From positions 1 to 22,428 of the IMG/VR virus record IMGVR_UViG_3300044634_001528: a stretch of 22,428 nt of DNA. One strand, 5' to 3'. The notes beneath the pieces were generated by a model. It was not told the DNA's origin, ran no database searches, and saw nothing but the letters and a program-made list of their open reading frames with translations. How positions within the stretch are numbered: the stretch's first letter is position 1; every line of letters starts with the position of its first letter. Shown one piece after another: positions 20,846 to 22,428 of this stretch. A program made the position numbers and the translations under genes. The stretch is from a virus.

Positions 20846-21016
20846 ATGAGTAAAAATGTGAGTTTGAAGTTGAATTTTGAAGAAGTTGCGTTACTTCGTG
20901 CTGTACTGTACGAATACTACTCAGAAAACGACTATATGTGTAATGATGAGAGAAAAACACATCAATCCTTAGAAGAAATCCTTGCTGATGCTGAAGATTC
21001 TTTCGTATTTGAGTAA
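20846..21016 (+). CDS. Small acidic early protein, unknown function
   Basis: The 56-residue frame begins MSKNVSLKLNFEEVALLRAV and continues as a charged helix with acidic C-terminus (SLEEILADAEDSFVFE). The position relative to the promoter leader (GAAAAGGGC then ATG) is the same as for the gene at 18383, which supports the start. No family recognised; a small acidic protein that binds a host enzyme is one possibility. The next promoter starts at its stop codon. Confidence 0.68.
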   Translation: MSKNVSLKLNFEEVALLRAVLYEYYSENDYMCNDERKTHQSLEEILADAEDSFVFE

Positions 21017-21023
21017 ATAATGC

Positions 21024-21052
21024 TTGACTTTTCGTGAAATACGTGCTATTAT
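21024..21052 (+). promoter_or_regulatory. Early promoter module, copy 7 (core only)
   Basis: TTGACT (21024-21029) and TATTAT (21047-21052) are 17 bp apart, with TGC before the -10 (extended -10). Only AAATAATGC of the upstream element remains, since the preceding gene runs up to it. The leader CATATAAACACTGAAGAGAG leads to the ATG at 21086. Confidence 0.88.
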
Positions 21053-21085
21053 ACTCATATAAACACTGAAGAGAGAAAAGAAAAT

Positions 21086-21442
21086 ATGACTTACCGAGTT
21101 TACCAGCTTAAGATTGCAAGAGAAGTGTACGATTACGTCAATGAAGTCGGACACGTTGCCGCCGCTGTTAAATACCCTGAATATAAGATTTCAATGGACA
21201 TTCGCTTTCAAGGTTCTGCTAAGTGGGAACCATCAATGTTTGCCTACTTTACCCCCGTGTGTGAAATTGCCGCTAGTGACTTAGATGAAGTATTTCATGT
21301 CGGTAATGTCGGTCCTGAAGCAAAAATAGTTCGCCTTGACCGTATGCATTCTGTCAGCGTCGGCGATATCATCCAAGATCCAACCGGTGAGTTTCACATG
21401 GTTGACGATTTCGGTTTCAACAAAATTCAAGTTAAAGGATAA
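21086..21442 (+). CDS. Conserved small phage protein (SVSVGDII motif)
   Basis: The 118-residue protein starts MTYRVYQLKIAREVYDYVNE and has a C-terminal part with DRMHSVSVGDIIQDPTGEFH followed by VDDFGF. From memory this pattern (a YxxYQLK start, an MHSVSVGDVI core and a final GF) is widespread in small proteins of large phages and some plasmids; function is unknown. Promoter copy 7 and an AGAGAGAAAAG leader lie directly upstream, and the next gene follows after 6 nt. Confidence 0.78.
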   Translation: MTYRVYQLKIAREVYDYVNEVGHVAAAVKYPEYKISMDIRFQGSAKWEPSMFAYFTPVCEIAASDLDEVFHVGNVGPEAKIVRLDRMHSVSVGDIIQDPTGEFHMVDDFGFNKIQVKG

Positions 21443-21448
21443 AATATT

Positions 21449-21802
21449 ATGACACCATCAGTAATCCGTATGATTGTAGACGAAGCACAGGCGGCTGCTA
21501 AAAAAGCGTCCGTTTATTATCTGACCGAGACTCTTGGCGGAGATGACAAGTACCCTTGTGGTTTCGCTTGGTTGGATGTGTACAAGATGAACGGAGAGAA
21601 GATCCGTGCGAATAGTAAAGTAGGTAAGGCGCTTGCTTTGTGTGGCATTACCAAGAATGCTTACGAAGGTACCATGCAATGGTGGAACCCTAGTGATCTT
21701 CCTGTGCAGAATGTTGATTGTAAATACGCGGGTGCGCGGGCTGCTCAAGAAGTGTTTGCCAAATACGGTTTCACTGCATACGCTGGGCAAAGGTGGGATT
21801 AA
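21449..21802 (+). CDS. Conserved small phage protein (NPSDLPVQN / YAGQRWD)
   Basis: The 117-residue protein contains CGFAWLDVYKMNG, TMQWWNPSDLPVQNVD and the C-terminal KYGFTAYAGQRWD. From memory these segments recur in a family of unknown function in many large phages. Conserved Trp, Asn-Pro and Gln-Asn suggest a defined binding or catalytic site but none is assigned. The stop overlaps the next start as TAATG. Confidence 0.78.
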   Translation: MTPSVIRMIVDEAQAAAKKASVYYLTETLGGDDKYPCGFAWLDVYKMNGEKIRANSKVGKALALCGITKNAYEGTMQWWNPSDLPVQNVDCKYAGARAAQEVFAKYGFTAYAGQRWD

Positions 21803-22029
21803 TGAAATTCAATGACGGTATACAGTGGATAGGTGCTACTCTAATCATAGTAGGACATGTTCTGAATGCGATAGGCCCATCCATGTACCCCTATAATATT
21901 ATCGTGTTCGCCCTCGGTACTATTGCTTTCTTGACTTGGGCGTACCGTGTCACAAACAAACCTCAAGTAGTTGTCAATGTAGTATCGCTAGCCATCGGTG
22001 TCATTGGTTTAACTAATGCGTTTATATAA
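21802..22029 (+). CDS. Small membrane protein with three hydrophobic helices
   Basis: The 75-residue protein has hydrophobic segments at about 9-25, 33-48 and 57-74, with TWAYRVTNKPQ between the second and third. It resembles small phage membrane proteins with IQWIGA and YPYNI segments that I recall from other large phages. I choose the ATG at 21802, which overlaps the previous stop (TAATG) with AAAGGTGGG upstream, over an earlier TTG at 21793. Function unknown. Confidence 0.72.
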   Translation: MKFNDGIQWIGATLIIVGHVLNAIGPSMYPYNIIVFALGTIAFLTWAYRVTNKPQVVVNVVSLAIGVIGLTNAFI

Positions 22030-22039
22030 GGATAAAATT

Positions 22040-22255
22040 ATGTCATGCAATTTTAATTATCAAAGTTATTTCTATAGACCAGAATTCCTAGAAACGCTTG
22101 TGCGTAATCTGGTGCGTGAGGACGCGGTGGAGAATAACGAAGAGCGAGTGAGAAGTTCGCTGGAAGCAATCGTGAGTTGTGCTGAAGTAATGCTCAGAGA
22201 ATTGGCAGAGGCTGAAGCCGAGAAGGCGTATCTCCAGAGCAGGCAGGTTGCTTAA
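22040..22255 (+). CDS. Small acidic helical protein, unknown function
   Basis: The 71-residue protein has a polar Tyr-rich N-terminus (MSCNFNYQSYFYRPE) and two long charged helices, the second Glu/Ala-rich (REDAVENNEERVRSS; ELAEAEAEKAYLQ). No family recognised. AAGGATAAAATT lies before the ATG at 22040; an ATG at 22016 would overlap the upstream membrane gene and lacks a ribosome site. Confidence 0.65.
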   Translation: MSCNFNYQSYFYRPEFLETLVRNLVREDAVENNEERVRSSLEAIVSCAEVMLRELAEAEAEKAYLQSRQVA

Positions 22256-22284
22256 ATACAATATTTACATAAAGGATATTTGAT

Positions 22285-22428
22285 ATGAAGATAGTGATTA
22301 ATAAATGTTATGGTGGATTTGGATTGAGCCACGAAGCGATGATGCTGTACTTTGAGATTAAAGGAATACCTGTGTATCCTGAGGTGTATCCCGAAGATGG
22401 CGATAACGCTAGTAATCTGTTCAGAGAC
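22285..22428 (+). CDS. Conserved phage protein (MKIVINKCYGGFGLS), truncated by window end
   Basis: The visible 48 residues begin MKIVINKCYGGFGLSHEAMM and continue YFEIKGIPVYPE, then an acidic DGDNAS stretch. From memory, INKCYGGFGLS is a strong signature of a protein family of unknown function in many large phages. AAAGGAT precedes the ATG. The frame is open at the right edge, so the rest lies outside the window. Confidence 0.78.
   Translation, partial: MKIVINKCYGGFGLSHEAMMLYFEIKGIPVYPEVYPEDGDNASNLFRD

Overview
The window is AT-rich, densely packed, intron-free and almost entirely on the + strand. It reads as the genome of a large lytic tailed phage related to T4. The evidence is a T4 gp61-type primase, a T4-type RNase H (5'-exonuclease), class I ribonucleotide reductase subunits NrdA and NrdB, ThyX, a dCMP deaminase, a minus-strand gene pair behind an exact TATAAATA (T4 late promoter consensus), a phage-encoded tRNA, and many small genes behind strong sigma70-type early promoters. 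ThyX in place of ThyA and several of the small conserved proteins recall marine (cyanophage- or pelagiphage-like) T4 relatives, but the host cannot be named from this window. No integrase, transposase or CRISPR array is visible.

Layout. (1) 26-1028: two conserved proteins of unknown role, the second a coiled coil with a C-terminal membrane anchor. (2) 1025-8429: a replication and nucleotide-metabolism operon starting at a TTGACA-17-TATAAT promoter: primase, thyX, nrdA, an unknown protein, nrdB, dCMP deaminase, then small proteins (zinc ribbon, GIY-YIG-like, Sm-like, WYL_2/SH3-like, MptE-like). (3) 8419-11501: a second sigma70 promoter, a 360-residue unknown protein, RNase H, a DUF6433-like protein and a GNAT-like protein. 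(4) 11491-13134: the only minus-strand block, with a 370-residue protein that has hints of a PD-(D/E)XK fold, and a NUMOD3 protein without a nuclease domain, both behind the late-type promoter. (5) 13151-22428: an accessory early region of many small genes. Copies of one promoter module (about 70 bp) drive short gene clusters. Among the cargo are a ParB-like/PD-(D/E)XK fusion, an exported glycine-zipper protein, a Zn-peptidase-like protein, a HAD phosphatase-like protein, several micro-membrane proteins, a tRNA-Pro(TGG), and a tRNA 3' half fused to a 12-bp perfect inverted repeat.

How it fits together. Region 2 can supply dNTPs (NrdAB reduces rNDPs; dCMP deaminase and ThyX feed dTMP synthesis) beside the primase and the RNase H that make and remove lagging-strand primers. 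Region 5 looks like immediate-early host-takeover cargo: strong promoters dispersed by duplication, genes with translationally coupled 1-4 nt overlaps, and some genes whose C- or G-richer codon use differs from the core. The most unusual items are the dispersed promoter family, the ParB-nuclease fusion, the broken or rearranged tRNA, and a repeat-rich gene-free stretch at 18063-18350. Functional names rest on motif recognition by eye; no database search was run.
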